From positions 1,612,001 to 1,676,000 of the forward strand of contig NZ_JABMKW010000020.1 of assembly GCF_013204795.1 (NCBI RefSeq): a DNA stretch of 64,000 bases, read 5' to 3'. The notes under the pieces are model-generated. The model was not told the origin of the DNA and ran no database searches. It saw only the letters and a list, made by a program, of their open reading frames with translations. Positions within the stretch are counted from its first letter, which is position 1; each line of letters begins with the position of its first letter. Below, piece after piece: positions 8,471-16,636 of this stretch. A program made the position numbers and the translations under genes. Source of the DNA: Pedobacter panaciterrae. Lineage in GTDB: Bacteria > Bacteroidota > Bacteroidia > Sphingobacteriales > Sphingobacteriaceae.

Positions 8471-8505
8471 TAAACAATTAACGTAAAACTTAAAATCAAA
8501 AAGAC

Positions 8506-9219
8506 ATGAAAACAAAAATTACATTTTTAAAAATGAGCTTCTTATTAGCTTCATTTTTAATCACTTCAACATCTGCAATGGCAGCGACATTTTATACTTG
8601 CTCTGGAACAACCCTAAATTTAGGTGTAACAAATTTACCAGCAGGAACTTCAGCTTTGTGGGATGTCAAGAAAGATGGAACTCAATTCGCTGGTTATCCC
8701 TCTGCCACCGCACCAACTTCGTTTACAGATCCAGGAAGTTACGAAGTGATACTAGTTTCGCAGACAGATGCAGCCTCAGGGCAATGTTCTTCCGATCCTG
8801 TAAGCAACACAATAATCATACTCCCTCCATTGGCATTTTCATTAAACGCACCTTCTGTTCCTGCCTATTGCCAATCCAACAACACGGTTAATTCTTCTGA
8901 TATCACTCAAACAGGAGCTGCATTATCTCCAGTAAGCGGATCAGATCTAGTTTTAGAATATACTTATAGCGTTAATAATGGAACCACAACTGTAGATGGG
9001 AGTACCGTTGGTACTATTGACCAAGCTACTGGAAAGTTTACACTAACAACAACTACTCCAGGTGTCTATGTAATTACAGGAAAGGTAAAATATAAACAAG
9101 CAACAACGTTTACGAATACACTTCTAGGTACAGGTTGCGAGGTTACAGCTACAACAACTCAAACAGTCACAGTAACTCAAACTCCTGGTCAACCTACAGT
9201 TACTATTACAGCACCATAA
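8506..9219 (+). CDS. Small secreted beta-rich protein of the surface cluster
   Basis: This 237-residue protein has a strong signal peptide (FLLASFLITSTSAMA, cleavage after AMA). The mature part starts ATFYTCSGTTLNLGVT, is Thr/Ser rich and predicted to be all-beta, with one or two Ig-like units and scattered cysteines. No sorting domain of type A or B is present; the protein ends TPGQPTVTITAP, close to the tail of its upstream neighbour. The gap of 35 bases to the gene before and 24 to the gene after suggests one operon. A fibre subunit or adhesin accessory protein is an inference; no family is recognised. Confidence 0.7.
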   Translation: MKTKITFLKMSFLLASFLITSTSAMAATFYTCSGTTLNLGVTNLPAGTSALWDVKKDGTQFAGYPSATAPTSFTDPGSYEVILVSQTDAASGQCSSDPVSNTIIILPPLAFSLNAPSVPAYCQSNNTVNSSDITQTGAALSPVSGSDLVLEYTYSVNNGTTTVDGSTVGTIDQATGKFTLTTTTPGVYVITGKVKYKQATTFTNTLLGTGCEVTATTTQTVTVTQTPGQPTVTITAP

Positions 9220-9243
9220 TTTAAATATTAAGGTCAGAGCTTT

Positions 9244-10194
9244 ATGTCTAACAGAAAAATAAGTTTTGTGTCAAGTATGCTGTTGCTCAGTGCAACGGCA
9301 TGCTTTGCGCAATCTTCTGGTCCGCAAACGGTGAATCTCCCGCAGGGGGCTTCTTTAAAGTTGCGGGCAAATTCTGTTAACGCATCAACCTATCAATGGC
9401 TTAAAGACAATCAAATTGTAAGTGGCGCTATTGGCCAGGAATTTACAGTATTTGTTTCTGGAACATACACTGTAATATCTTATAACACCGAAGGCTGTGC
9501 TTCCGATATTTCAGAGGCTGTCATCGTTGTAGGCGGAACAACTCCTCCTATTATTCTCAAAGCTGATATGATGGTTACCAAAACATCAGAAAACAGGGCT
9601 TTAACACTTAACGACTCATTCGATTACACCATTAACGTAAAAAACAATGGGACCGATAAGGCAACCAACATTAAGGTTACAGATGAGCTACCTCCCGAGG
9701 TCGAATTTCAGCAACTAACCCCTACTGCCGGTAGTAATGCAAGGTATAGCTTTGCAACCAGGACTGTGCTTTGGGAAATTGATAGCCTGCAAAATGGCGA
9801 ATCTGCAGATTTAAGGATAAAAACTAAAGCTCTTAAAGCCGGTGTTATTTACAACACGGCAAAGGTCTCGGCTGATCAGTCAGATCCAAATATGGCTAAT
9901 AACGTTTCCACTGCCAGTACTTCGGTAGCAGGTATTATTATACCAAACGTGTTTACGCCAAACGGAGATAATAAAAATGAAACCTTTGAAATACCAGGCG
10001 TACAAGCGTTTGAAAATGAAATCACCATCCTAAACAGATGGGGAGGAACTGTATACTTCAAAAAAGGCTACAATAACGAATGGACCGGACGAGGGCTTAA
10101 TGAAGGTACTTATTTCTATGTACTAAGACTAAAAATAGGCACCAAATGGGAAATCTATAAAGGCTATATCACTTTATTAAGGGGCAAACAATGA
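9244..10194 (+). CDS. Surface protein with DUF11 repeat and T9SS type B sorting domain
   Basis: The product has 316 residues. The signal peptide ends near CFAQ. Residues 25-100 form an Ig-like domain (YQWLKDNQIVSG, YTVISYNTEGCASDISE). Residues 105-230 form a DUF11/CARDB-like domain (MMVTKTSENRALTLNDSFDY, VKNNGTDKATNIKVTDELP). The last 85 residues are the gliding-motility-associated CHU_C domain used as the type B T9SS sorting signal: IIIPNVFTPNGDNKNETF, ITILNRWGGTVYFKKG, and YFYVLRLKIG. It is therefore predicted to cross the outer membrane by T9SS and be displayed. The next gene, overlapping by 4 bases, encodes the PorP/SprF partner that normally serves such substrates. Confidence 0.9.
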   Translation: MSNRKISFVSSMLLLSATACFAQSSGPQTVNLPQGASLKLRANSVNASTYQWLKDNQIVSGAIGQEFTVFVSGTYTVISYNTEGCASDISEAVIVVGGTTPPIILKADMMVTKTSENRALTLNDSFDYTINVKNNGTDKATNIKVTDELPPEVEFQQLTPTAGSNARYSFATRTVLWEIDSLQNGESADLRIKTKALKAGVIYNTAKVSADQSDPNMANNVSTASTSVAGIIIPNVFTPNGDNKNETFEIPGVQAFENEITILNRWGGTVYFKKGYNNEWTGRGLNEGTYFYVLRLKIGTKWEIYKGYITLLRGKQ

Positions 10195-11180
10195 TGAAAA
10201 GAATCATACTTCTGTTTTTAGCATCTATTGGAATTGTGTGTAGCTCAAGTGCACAGCAAGACAGTCAGTTTACACAGTACATTTTCAATACAATCCATAT
10301 TAATCCTGCTTATACAGGATATAAAAAAGAACTATACATACAGGCTTTTTATCGTGCACAATGGGTAGGCGTAAGAGGTGCACCAACAACAGTTTCAGTA
10401 GCTGTAGATGGTGCTATTGACGACGGAAATGTTGGTCTTGGATTCATCGCTTCAAACGATAAGATCGGTGCGCAAAAAAACCTTTCTGCATATGCAAACT
10501 ATGCCTATAAAATTCAACTGGGTTATGATGAAAATTCCAGACTCTCTTTTGGTTTGGCAGCAGGTGTAATGCAACTTGGCCTTGATGGAGATAAATTAAC
10601 CAGCATAGATCCCGATGATGAGGTTATCCCTACTGGAATGCAAACCAGATTTTTCCCTGATGCAAGGGCTGGTATTTACTACTCTAATGAAAAATATTTC
10701 GCCGGACTTTCGGCAAGTAACCTGATAGCAAGCTGGGCTGCAAAAAACTATAGCAACAATCTTCTTGTTCCTGTTCCGCAGCCGCACATATTTTTAACTG
10801 CAGGCGCTTTAATACCCATTACTTACGGATGGGCGTTAAAACCTGTTATTTTATTAAAAGACGACATAAAGGGTCCTACTTCTTTGGATGTTAACGCCTT
10901 CCTCCTACTCAATGAAAAGGTATGGATAGGTGGTTTTTATAGAACCACGGTTCCTTTGTACAACAAAAAATTCCTGCAAAAAGACCTCACTAAAAAGAAT
11001 GCGCTGGGCATGATGTTCGAACTCTTTGCTACAGACAACCTAAGAGTCGGCTATTCTTACGACTATTCTCTAAACAAACTTCAGTACTACAACTATGGCA
11101 GTCATGAGTTTTCAGTAGGCATTTATTTAGGCCCCAGAAATATGCGAAAAATCAGATCATCCAGATGTTATGATTTTTAA
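10191..11180 (+). CDS. PorP/SprF family type IX secretion membrane protein
   Basis: This is a 329-residue outer-membrane beta-barrel of the PorP/SprF family. After a signal peptide (SSSAQQ) comes the family signature DSQFTQYIFNTIHINPAYTGYKKELYIQAFYRAQWVGV, followed by GAIDDGNVGLGFIASNDKIG and alternating amphipathic strands to the end. Family members help secrete or anchor proteins with type B sorting domains, which fits its 4-base overlap with the CHU_C gene. Two ATG codons in a row allow a start at 10191 or 10194. It closes the cluster that starts at 6275. Confidence 0.9.
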   Translation: MMKRIILLFLASIGIVCSSSAQQDSQFTQYIFNTIHINPAYTGYKKELYIQAFYRAQWVGVRGAPTTVSVAVDGAIDDGNVGLGFIASNDKIGAQKNLSAYANYAYKIQLGYDENSRLSFGLAAGVMQLGLDGDKLTSIDPDDEVIPTGMQTRFFPDARAGIYYSNEKYFAGLSASNLIASWAAKNYSNNLLVPVPQPHIFLTAGALIPITYGWALKPVILLKDDIKGPTSLDVNAFLLLNEKVWIGGFYRTTVPLYNKKFLQKDLTKKNALGMMFELFATDNLRVGYSYDYSLNKLQYYNYGSHEFSVGIYLGPRNMRKIRSSRCYDF

Positions 11181-11198
11181 AAGGACTATTCAGGTATT

Positions 11199-11211
11199 AT
11201 TTTGTCCGTTT
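11199..11211. promoter_or_regulatory. Motif ATTTTGTCCGTTT, upstream copy
   Basis: This exact 13-base string lies 127 bases before the LytS-type kinase gene and recurs at 13167-13179 just after the LytTR gene. TAAA follows each copy at nearly the same distance. A LytTR binding site is a plausible reading. Confidence 0.4.
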
Positions 11212-11338
11212 GAGCACTAAACATCTTTAATTCAAATGCCAAACCCTTCATTTTTGTAAGCACATAATTTCATGTGAACTTTGCGAGCTTTGTGATAAAA
11301 TAAAAGTTCTTCGTTAATCATGAATATATTTGTACTAA

Positions 11339-12406
11339 ATGAAAACGAAACTTCCTCTTAAAAATTTAATAAAAATAAGCTGCTGTTTTACTACAGCCGT
11401 CAGTTTGTTTTTATTTCTTTCTTCTTTTATTCAAGAAGGGGAACTGTATGGCTCTCTGGTAAAATGTTTATTTTTCCAACTGCTGCTCACGTTAATGTGC
11501 TTATCTAACATTCGTCTGTTAGTGGTTTTTGGCGATGAGAAATCGCCTCCGATAAGCAAAAGCACCAAAAAGTTTTACCTGGCAAGTTTTGTGATGAGTG
11601 CGGTAATAATTATATGTATTTACTGGCTTGGGCAATACCTTACTTTTCGCGGTATTATAGAACAACACGAACCATTTAGGGTTAGAGGTAATGTAATTTA
11701 TCTGTACCTCAGTTTACAGGGATTCTTTATCAATGGTATTGTTTTGCTACTCCAAAACTTCATTATTGTACAAGATTCTAATAACCAGGTACAATTGGAG
11801 AACTCACGTTTAATTGCAGCAAGGTCTCAGGCGGCTAATGAATTATTACTTCAGCAAATACATCCGCATTTTCTGTTTAATGCCCTCAACATATTAAAAT
11901 CTCTAATTAAAAGAAGTCCCGATAAAGCTGAGGATTATTTACTCCGTTTGTCTGACTTCTTACGTGTTTCCATATCGGGCAACAAAAGCGGAATAGCATC
12001 ACTGAATGATGAGCTGAAATTATGTGCAGATTACCTGGAGATGCAAAAAGTAAGGTTTGGTGAGGCCCTGAGTTTTAATTTAGACATACAAGAGAAAGAA
12101 AGCTCAGGATTAGTACTTCCGGTTTTTTCGCTTCAACCGCTTCTGGAGAATGTGATTAAGCATAATGAACTAACGGATGCTGCTCCGCTGAATATAAATA
12201 TCAAACAAAATGGCAACTGGATCAGTGTAACTAATAACATCCAGCTTAAGTCGAACCTGGAACATTCTACCGGTAGTGGTTTGGCTAATCTTGCAGAAAG
12301 ATATAACCTGTTATCTGGTGATGAGATTGATATCAGAGATGATGGACTTACCTTTTCTGTTAGCTTAAAAATATTAAAACATGAAGATTGTAATTATAGA
12401 AGATGA
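11339..12406 (+). CDS. LytS-type sensor histidine kinase
   Basis: The product is a 355-residue membrane kinase. Four hydrophobic segments occupy about residues 13-31, 41-64, 82-102 and 116-143. The His_kinase domain follows, with QQIHPHFLFNALNILKSLI; the predicted phospho-acceptor is His177 of the PHFLFN motif. The ATPase part is compressed but shows LQPLLENVIKHN (N box) and GSGLANLAERY (G box). It overlaps the LytTR regulator gene by 26 bases, so the two form a pair. No sensory domain other than the membrane bundle is visible. It lies directly after the T9SS surface cluster, which it might regulate. Confidence 0.9.
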   Translation: MKTKLPLKNLIKISCCFTTAVSLFLFLSSFIQEGELYGSLVKCLFFQLLLTLMCLSNIRLLVVFGDEKSPPISKSTKKFYLASFVMSAVIIICIYWLGQYLTFRGIIEQHEPFRVRGNVIYLYLSLQGFFINGIVLLLQNFIIVQDSNNQVQLENSRLIAARSQAANELLLQQIHPHFLFNALNILKSLIKRSPDKAEDYLLRLSDFLRVSISGNKSGIASLNDELKLCADYLEMQKVRFGEALSFNLDIQEKESSGLVLPVFSLQPLLENVIKHNELTDAAPLNINIKQNGNWISVTNNIQLKSNLEHSTGSGLANLAERYNLLSGDEIDIRDDGLTFSVSLKILKHEDCNYRR

Positions 12407-13142
12407 ACAAATAACAGCTGAGGATCTTGCTGATCTAATCATCAGATTACAACCTAATGCTCAAATTGTTGCAAGCCTAAGATCGGTAAAGGAATCACTG
12501 CATTATTTTAGAACGCATGGCATGCCTGATCTTATCTTTAGTGATATTCAACTTGGTGATGGATTAAGTTTCGACATATTTAAAGCTGTTGAGGTTACAG
12601 CTCCTATTATTTTTTGTACCGCTTATGATGAATATGCATTCAACGCTTTTCGCACAACAGGTATAGATTATATATTGAAACCAATCGTTTCATCAACAGT
12701 TGAACAGGCGCTAAAAAAATATCAAACCTTACGCAAGGAATTTACCACTTCGGCGGTTTCTTATGATTCTATTTTAGATCTGTTTGCAAACAAACCTGTG
12801 CAGAAAACATTTTCTATTTTAGTTACCCATAAAGACAAGATCATTCCTGTAAAAATGGAACACATTGCTCTGTTTTATATTAAACATGAAGAAACCTGTT
12901 TGTTTACTTTTGACGACAAAACGTATGCGGTTAGCAAGAAAATGGAAGAGCTGGAACGTATTTGTGGTGACGATTTTTTTAGGGTAAACCGACAGTGCCT
13001 GTTAAACAGAACAGCGGTTAAAGATGCCGCTCATTTTTTCTCTCGTAAGCTGATTATAAACCTCTTAGTTCCATTTAAGGAAACCATCACCATAAGCAAA
13101 GAAAAAACTCCTCAATTTTTAGACTGGCTTGCCAGAAAATAA
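12381..13142 (+). CDS. LytTR family response regulator
   Basis: The protein has 253 residues. Residues 1-120 are a receiver with acidic pocket EDE at 7-9 and phospho-acceptor Asp55 (LIFSDIQLG), Thr in FCTAYDEYAFNAF and Lys in YILKPI. Residues 145-250 are a LytTR DNA-binding domain (HIALFYIKHEETCLF, DDFFRVNRQCLLNRTAV). It is the partner of the overlapping LytS-type kinase. LytTR regulators bind pairs of short direct repeats. The identical 13-base motif on each side of this operon is a candidate target, which would mean autoregulation plus control of the small downstream gene. Confidence 0.92.
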   Translation: MKIVIIEDEQITAEDLADLIIRLQPNAQIVASLRSVKESLHYFRTHGMPDLIFSDIQLGDGLSFDIFKAVEVTAPIIFCTAYDEYAFNAFRTTGIDYILKPIVSSTVEQALKKYQTLRKEFTTSAVSYDSILDLFANKPVQKTFSILVTHKDKIIPVKMEHIALFYIKHEETCLFTFDDKTYAVSKKMEELERICGDDFFRVNRQCLLNRTAVKDAAHFFSRKLIINLLVPFKETITISKEKTPQFLDWLARK

Positions 13143-13166
13143 ATATACGTTTACAATTCAGCTTCA

Positions 13167-13179
13167 ATTTTGTCCGTTT
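13167..13179. promoter_or_regulatory. Motif ATTTTGTCCGTTT, downstream copy
   Basis: This second exact copy of the 13-base motif lies 25 bases past the LytTR gene and about 110 bases before the small gene at 13291. See the first copy at 11199. Confidence 0.4.
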
Positions 13180-13290
13180 CGGTGTAAATTCTCTTTTCTT
13201 AAATTCACAAATCAACCATCTTTATATGTGTTAGGTTGAGGCAATGAGGATTGCAACCTGATAATTGTTAGACACAATCAATGAAGAGTG

Positions 13291-13527
13291 ATGAACATAA
13301 TTATTTTTAAAACCTCGGTACGGGACAAAAATGATCTTAGTACCATTAGGCGTAAGATGGACAATCTGCTTGGCACAAAAAACTGGACTTTTGCATTAGA
13401 GGATGAAGATAAAATCCTTAGGGTAGTTAGCGCCAGTTCCTATGTACCTGCCATCAGAAAAATTTTAATGAAATATGGCTTTATTTGCGAGGAATTGCCC
13501 TATTCTTTAGATGAGTTTAAAGTTTAG
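13291..13527 (+). CDS. Small conserved protein with a ferredoxin-like fold
   Basis: The ATG at 13291 gives 78 residues; a GTG immediately before it is also possible. The pattern beta (IIIFKTSV), helix (DLSTIRRKMDNLL), beta (WTFALEDEDKILRVV), helix (AIRKILMKYGF) resembles the alpha-beta plait of heavy-metal-associated domains, but no CxxC metal motif is present. Similar small proteins occur in other Bacteroidota from memory, without a known role. Its 3' end overlaps the convergent Fic gene by 21 bases. One copy of the motif that flanks the LytS/LytTR operon lies upstream, so it may belong to that regulon. Confidence 0.6.
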   Translation: MNIIIFKTSVRDKNDLSTIRRKMDNLLGTKNWTFALEDEDKILRVVSASSYVPAIRKILMKYGFICEELPYSLDEFKV

Positions 13528-14619
13528 GTCATAATGCACACTACGCCCACTTCCGGCGGCTATTAAAATTTCTAAATCACTTAGTTCCTGCAAATCGCGT
13601 GTGGCTGTGGCTTTTGATGTTTTTGTAATTGAGATGTATTTTTTTGCTGTCATCCCTCCTTTAAATCCTTCGGTACCTGCATCTAACATTTTGATGATCG
13701 CTTTCTGCTGACGACTATTTAATTGTTCTTTATATTTATCAAAGAATCTGGTTTTCTGCAACGTAAAATTTACTAACGTTTTTGCTTTCCGTTGAGCAGT
13801 TAATGCTACTGAAACAAAATAGTTTATCCATTCAGAAATGTCATTACTTTGCTGGGCTTTTTTAAGCGCTGCATAATAGGCAGCTCGATCTATCTCAATC
13901 GCTTCAGAGAGACTAAGTAAAACCGGCCTTCCAAGAGTTTGAGAAAGTGCTTTCTCGGCAATTGCTCTTCCTATTCTCCCATTTCCATCTTCAAGTGGGT
14001 GTATTGATTCAAAATACAAATGGGCAATTGCAGATCTAACGGGCGCACTGTTAATTTCCCGAGATCCTCCTGGAGCTGTTTGATTAAACCATTCTATAAA
14101 ATGCTCCATTTCTGCTGGCACCCGACTTGAAGGCGGGGCTTCAAAATGAACCGTTTCACTTCCAATTCTACCAGATATAACCTGCATTGGCTCGTCACCT
14201 TTTCTCCATGCTCCAATTCTTATTCTATTTGATGAACCCAAAAGGGCTTTATGCCACTCCCATATTTTTTTTTGAGTAAGTGGTTCTTTAAATGAATTTC
14301 GAACATCAATCATAAGTTCGCCAATCCCTGATGCTCTTCTGTCGTGCACAACATCAGATGGAATATTAAGTCCAAGATTATTACGAATGGAGGACATAAT
14401 TTCCTGCCGGCTTAAAAACTCGCCTTCAATTTCAGAAGTCTTCACCGCTTCTGATATCATAATCTGCAACAATGCTTCTTGCTGAATGTCTGGTGGCAAA
14501 GTTTGTAATATGCCGTTCACTTCACCTGTTTCCAGTGTAAAGGCGTATAACATAGCCTCGCTTTTATTAAGCTGAATCTTAAAATCTGGCCAATCCGGTA
14601 GTTCCCAATTATATCTCAT
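13507..14619 (-). CDS. Fic family protein with DUF4172 head and winged-helix tail
   Basis: This is a 370-residue enzyme that should transfer AMP (or a related group) from a nucleotide to protein hydroxyl groups. Residues 1-75 match DUF4172 (WELPDWPDFKI...) and carry the class II inhibitory motif TSEIEG (61-66) with the blocking Glu65. The Fic core has an intact active site HPLEDGNGRIGR starting at His207. The C-terminal 75 residues resemble a winged helix (GGMTAKKYISITKTSKATATRDLQEL), which would allow DNA binding. A 27-base palindrome touches the start codon and could be its own operator. It is not paired with a separate antitoxin; the inhibition is internal. Confidence 0.88.
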   Translation of the reverse strand: MRYNWELPDWPDFKIQLNKSEAMLYAFTLETGEVNGILQTLPPDIQQEALLQIMISEAVKTSEIEGEFLSRQEIMSSIRNNLGLNIPSDVVHDRRASGIGELMIDVRNSFKEPLTQKKIWEWHKALLGSSNRIRIGAWRKGDEPMQVISGRIGSETVHFEAPPSSRVPAEMEHFIEWFNQTAPGGSREINSAPVRSAIAHLYFESIHPLEDGNGRIGRAIAEKALSQTLGRPVLLSLSEAIEIDRAAYYAALKKAQQSNDISEWINYFVSVALTAQRKAKTLVNFTLQKTRFFDKYKEQLNSRQQKAIIKMLDAGTEGFKGGMTAKKYISITKTSKATATRDLQELSDLEILIAAGSGRSVHYDLNFKLI

Positions 14620-14646
14620 GAGCCGATTATTTTTACTAATCGGCTC
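14620..14646. promoter_or_regulatory. Palindrome abutting the Fic start codon (site 1)
   Basis: The arms GAGCCGATTA and TAATCGGCTC are separated by 7 bases. The left end directly touches the Fic start codon (14617-14619). The sequence equals the reverse complement of site 2. This is a likely operator, perhaps for the Fic winged helix. Confidence 0.6.
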
Positions 14647-14650
14647 AAAT

Positions 14651-14703
14651 ATAGTGAATTTATGAGCCGATTAGTAAAAATAATCGGCTCATAAATTCAC
14701 TAT
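14651..14703. promoter_or_regulatory. 53-bp palindrome between Fic and the polyketide operon (site 2 at its core)
   Basis: The core 14664-14690 again has the arms GAGCCGATTA/TAATCGGCTC around 7 bases. It is extended on both sides by ATAGTGAATTTAT and ATAAATTCACTAT, giving 23-bp arms that match perfectly. There is no T-run, and the genes on both sides point away, so it is not a terminator. Confidence 0.6.
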
Positions 14704-14709
14704 GACTTT

Positions 14710-14758
14710 TAACGAACAATAACAGTTTTATACTGTTATGTAATCACTAAGTTCGTTA
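14710..14758 (+). promoter_or_regulatory. Nested inverted repeats in the polyketide operon leader
   Basis: The inner arms ATAACAGT (14719-14726) and ACTGTTAT (14732-14739) lie within the outer arms TAACGAAC (14710-14717) and GTTCGTTA (14751-14758). The structure ends 6 bases before the GTG start of the flavoprotein gene. It may be an operator or an RNA structure that affects translation. Confidence 0.5.
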
Positions 14759-14764
14759 CCTGCT

Positions 14765-15892
14765 GTGAAATCAGAAAAAAAAGATATAATTATAGTTGGT
14801 GGTGGCTTAGCCGGATTAACCTGTGCAATACATTTGCTAAAATCAGGATTTGGCGTTACCCTAATAGAAAAAAACCATTACCCGCAGCATAGGGTTTGCG
14901 GCGAATACATTTCAAATGAGGTTATTCCGTATTTGAAATGGCTTGATGCTGACCCGGCCGGGCTAAATCCAACAGAAATTACCCGATTGTCTATTTCTTC
15001 TGCCAACGGCAAAACAATAAACACAGAATTGCCGCTCGGCGGTTTTGGAATTAGCCGCTTTGCACTTGATCATTTTCTTTACCAAAAGGCGTTGCAAAAT
15101 GGATGCACTTTCATAAATGATACTGTAACCGCTATTGATTTCAAGGATGATGTATTTAGCATTAGCACAGCCAAAACTGGTTTGCTTAACGCAAAAATTG
15201 CAATTGGCGCTTTTGGAAAAAGATCATCATTAGATCAAAAAATGGAACGGGGACTTATTCAAAAAAAATCGCCGTGGCTCGCAGTAAAAGCACACTACAA
15301 GGGCGATTTTCCGGATGATCTGGTTGCACTTCATAATTTTAAAGGAGGGTATTGTGGCGTTTCTAAAGTTGAAAACGACCGCATTAACATCTGTTACCTA
15401 ACAGATTACCAAAGCTTTAAAGCGCATAAAAACATTACAGATTTTCAAAAACAAGTACTTTACAAAAACCCTCATTTAAAAGAAGTATTTGAAAACTGCA
15501 TTCCATTGTTTGATCAACCGCTAACCATAAGTCAGATTTCTTTCGAGAAAAAAGAGTCTGTTTATAACCATATTTTAATGGTTGGAGATACCGCAGGTTT
15601 AATCCATCCTTTGTGTGGAAACGGGATGGCAATGGCCATCCACAGCGCCAAACTTTGTGCAGAATTAACCATTCAATTTTTGAATGGCAATATCTCATCA
15701 AGAAATCTATTAGAAGAAAAATATGAAAAAGTATGGAACCTGAATTTCAAAAATAGACTGGCCGTGGGGAAACTCTTGTCGGGGATTATAAGAAAAGGAA
15801 AACTCTTCGCTCCATTGTTAAATCTATTGATTAAATTCCCTTCTATATTACCTCAAATTATTAAAAAGACTCACGGAAAACCAATTATTTAA
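14765..15892 (+). CDS. FAD-dependent oxidoreductase, geranylgeranyl reductase/monooxygenase-like
   Basis: The GTG start gives 375 residues. The N-terminal Rossmann motif IIVGGGLAGLTCAIHLLKSG, then HRVCGEYIS (the R-x-C-G-E motif of the geranylgeranyl reductase/halogenase branch), and the second FAD motif GDTAGLIHPLCGNGMAMAIHSAK identify a flavoprotein. It is the first gene of a seven-gene operon with a type III polyketide synthase. In known phenolic lipid pathways such as srsABC of Streptomyces, a flavoprotein hydroxylates the resorcinol ring to a quinone; a similar step or a reduction of the chain is inferred here. The stop touches the next ATG with no gap. Confidence 0.85.
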   Translation: MKSEKKDIIIVGGGLAGLTCAIHLLKSGFGVTLIEKNHYPQHRVCGEYISNEVIPYLKWLDADPAGLNPTEITRLSISSANGKTINTELPLGGFGISRFALDHFLYQKALQNGCTFINDTVTAIDFKDDVFSISTAKTGLLNAKIAIGAFGKRSSLDQKMERGLIQKKSPWLAVKAHYKGDFPDDLVALHNFKGGYCGVSKVENDRINICYLTDYQSFKAHKNITDFQKQVLYKNPHLKEVFENCIPLFDQPLTISQISFEKKESVYNHILMVGDTAGLIHPLCGNGMAMAIHSAKLCAELTIQFLNGNISSRNLLEEKYEKVWNLNFKNRLAVGKLLSGIIRKGKLFAPLLNLLIKFPSILPQIIKKTHGKPII

Positions 15893-16624
15893 ATGCTTGT
15901 AAACACCAGTCGAAGAAGCGAAGCACCTGAAATAATGGATAATTTCTCTATGGAAGGAGAAATACTAAGAGACGCTTTAGACAAAATTGCAAGCATAAAC
16001 AGGTTGCTGGGCGGAAACAAAGTAACCTTGCAGGGCGTGATAACCTTAATAAAAAACACCGGGACTTTTAGCAATAATACCGCAAAAGAGATTAGCATTT
16101 TAGATGTAGGTTGTGGGAATGGTGATATGCTGAGAACCCTTGCAGATTATGCTGCCAAAAATAATTTAAAGTTTAAACTAATTGGAATTGATGCCAACAA
16201 TTATACCATTGGCCATGCGCAGCAGTTATCCAAAAACTACCCAAACATTAGCTACGTATGTACAGATATTTTCAATGAAATTGAACAACAAAGCACTTAC
16301 GATGTTATCCTTTGTACATTAACCCTTCACCATTTCAAAAATCCGGAAATACTGAAACTGATGAACGGTTTTAGAAATCAGGCAGAGATGGGTATTGTGG
16401 TTAACGATTTACATAGAAGTGCTATTGCTTATTACCTGTTTTTGGCGATATGCTTTGTTTTCAGGCTCAATAAAATGTCTAAAGATGATGGATTGGTTTC
16501 GATACTTAGGGGTTTTAAAAAGGCCGAGCTCCAATCTTATTCCAGGGAACTGGACTTTAAAAAATATACGGTAAAATGGAAATGGGCATTTCGTTATCAA
16601 TGGATAATTCCAACTTTCAATTAA
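15893..16624 (+). CDS. Class I SAM-dependent methyltransferase of the polyketide operon
   Basis: The protein has 243 residues. The SAM-binding motif is ISILDVGCGNGDMLRTLADYA near residues 66-86, followed by the acidic loop LIGIDANNYTIGHA and post-motifs YDVILCTLTLHHFKN. The C-terminal part (LNKMSKDDGLVSILRGFKKAEL...WKWAFRYQWII) has the shape seen in methyltransferases near type III synthases. It should O- or C-methylate the phenolic product. Its start follows the flavoprotein stop directly and its stop is 12 bases before the synthase, so expression is coupled. Confidence 0.88.
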   Translation: MLVNTSRRSEAPEIMDNFSMEGEILRDALDKIASINRLLGGNKVTLQGVITLIKNTGTFSNNTAKEISILDVGCGNGDMLRTLADYAAKNNLKFKLIGIDANNYTIGHAQQLSKNYPNISYVCTDIFNEIEQQSTYDVILCTLTLHHFKNPEILKLMNGFRNQAEMGIVVNDLHRSAIAYYLFLAICFVFRLNKMSKDDGLVSILRGFKKAELQSYSRELDFKKYTVKWKWAFRYQWIIPTFN

Positions 16625-16636
16625 CAAAAACCATTT

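Noticed and set aside
14664..14690. Terminator of the Fic or the flavoprotein gene
   Set aside because: Both genes are transcribed away from this palindrome, so nothing upstream needs termination here.
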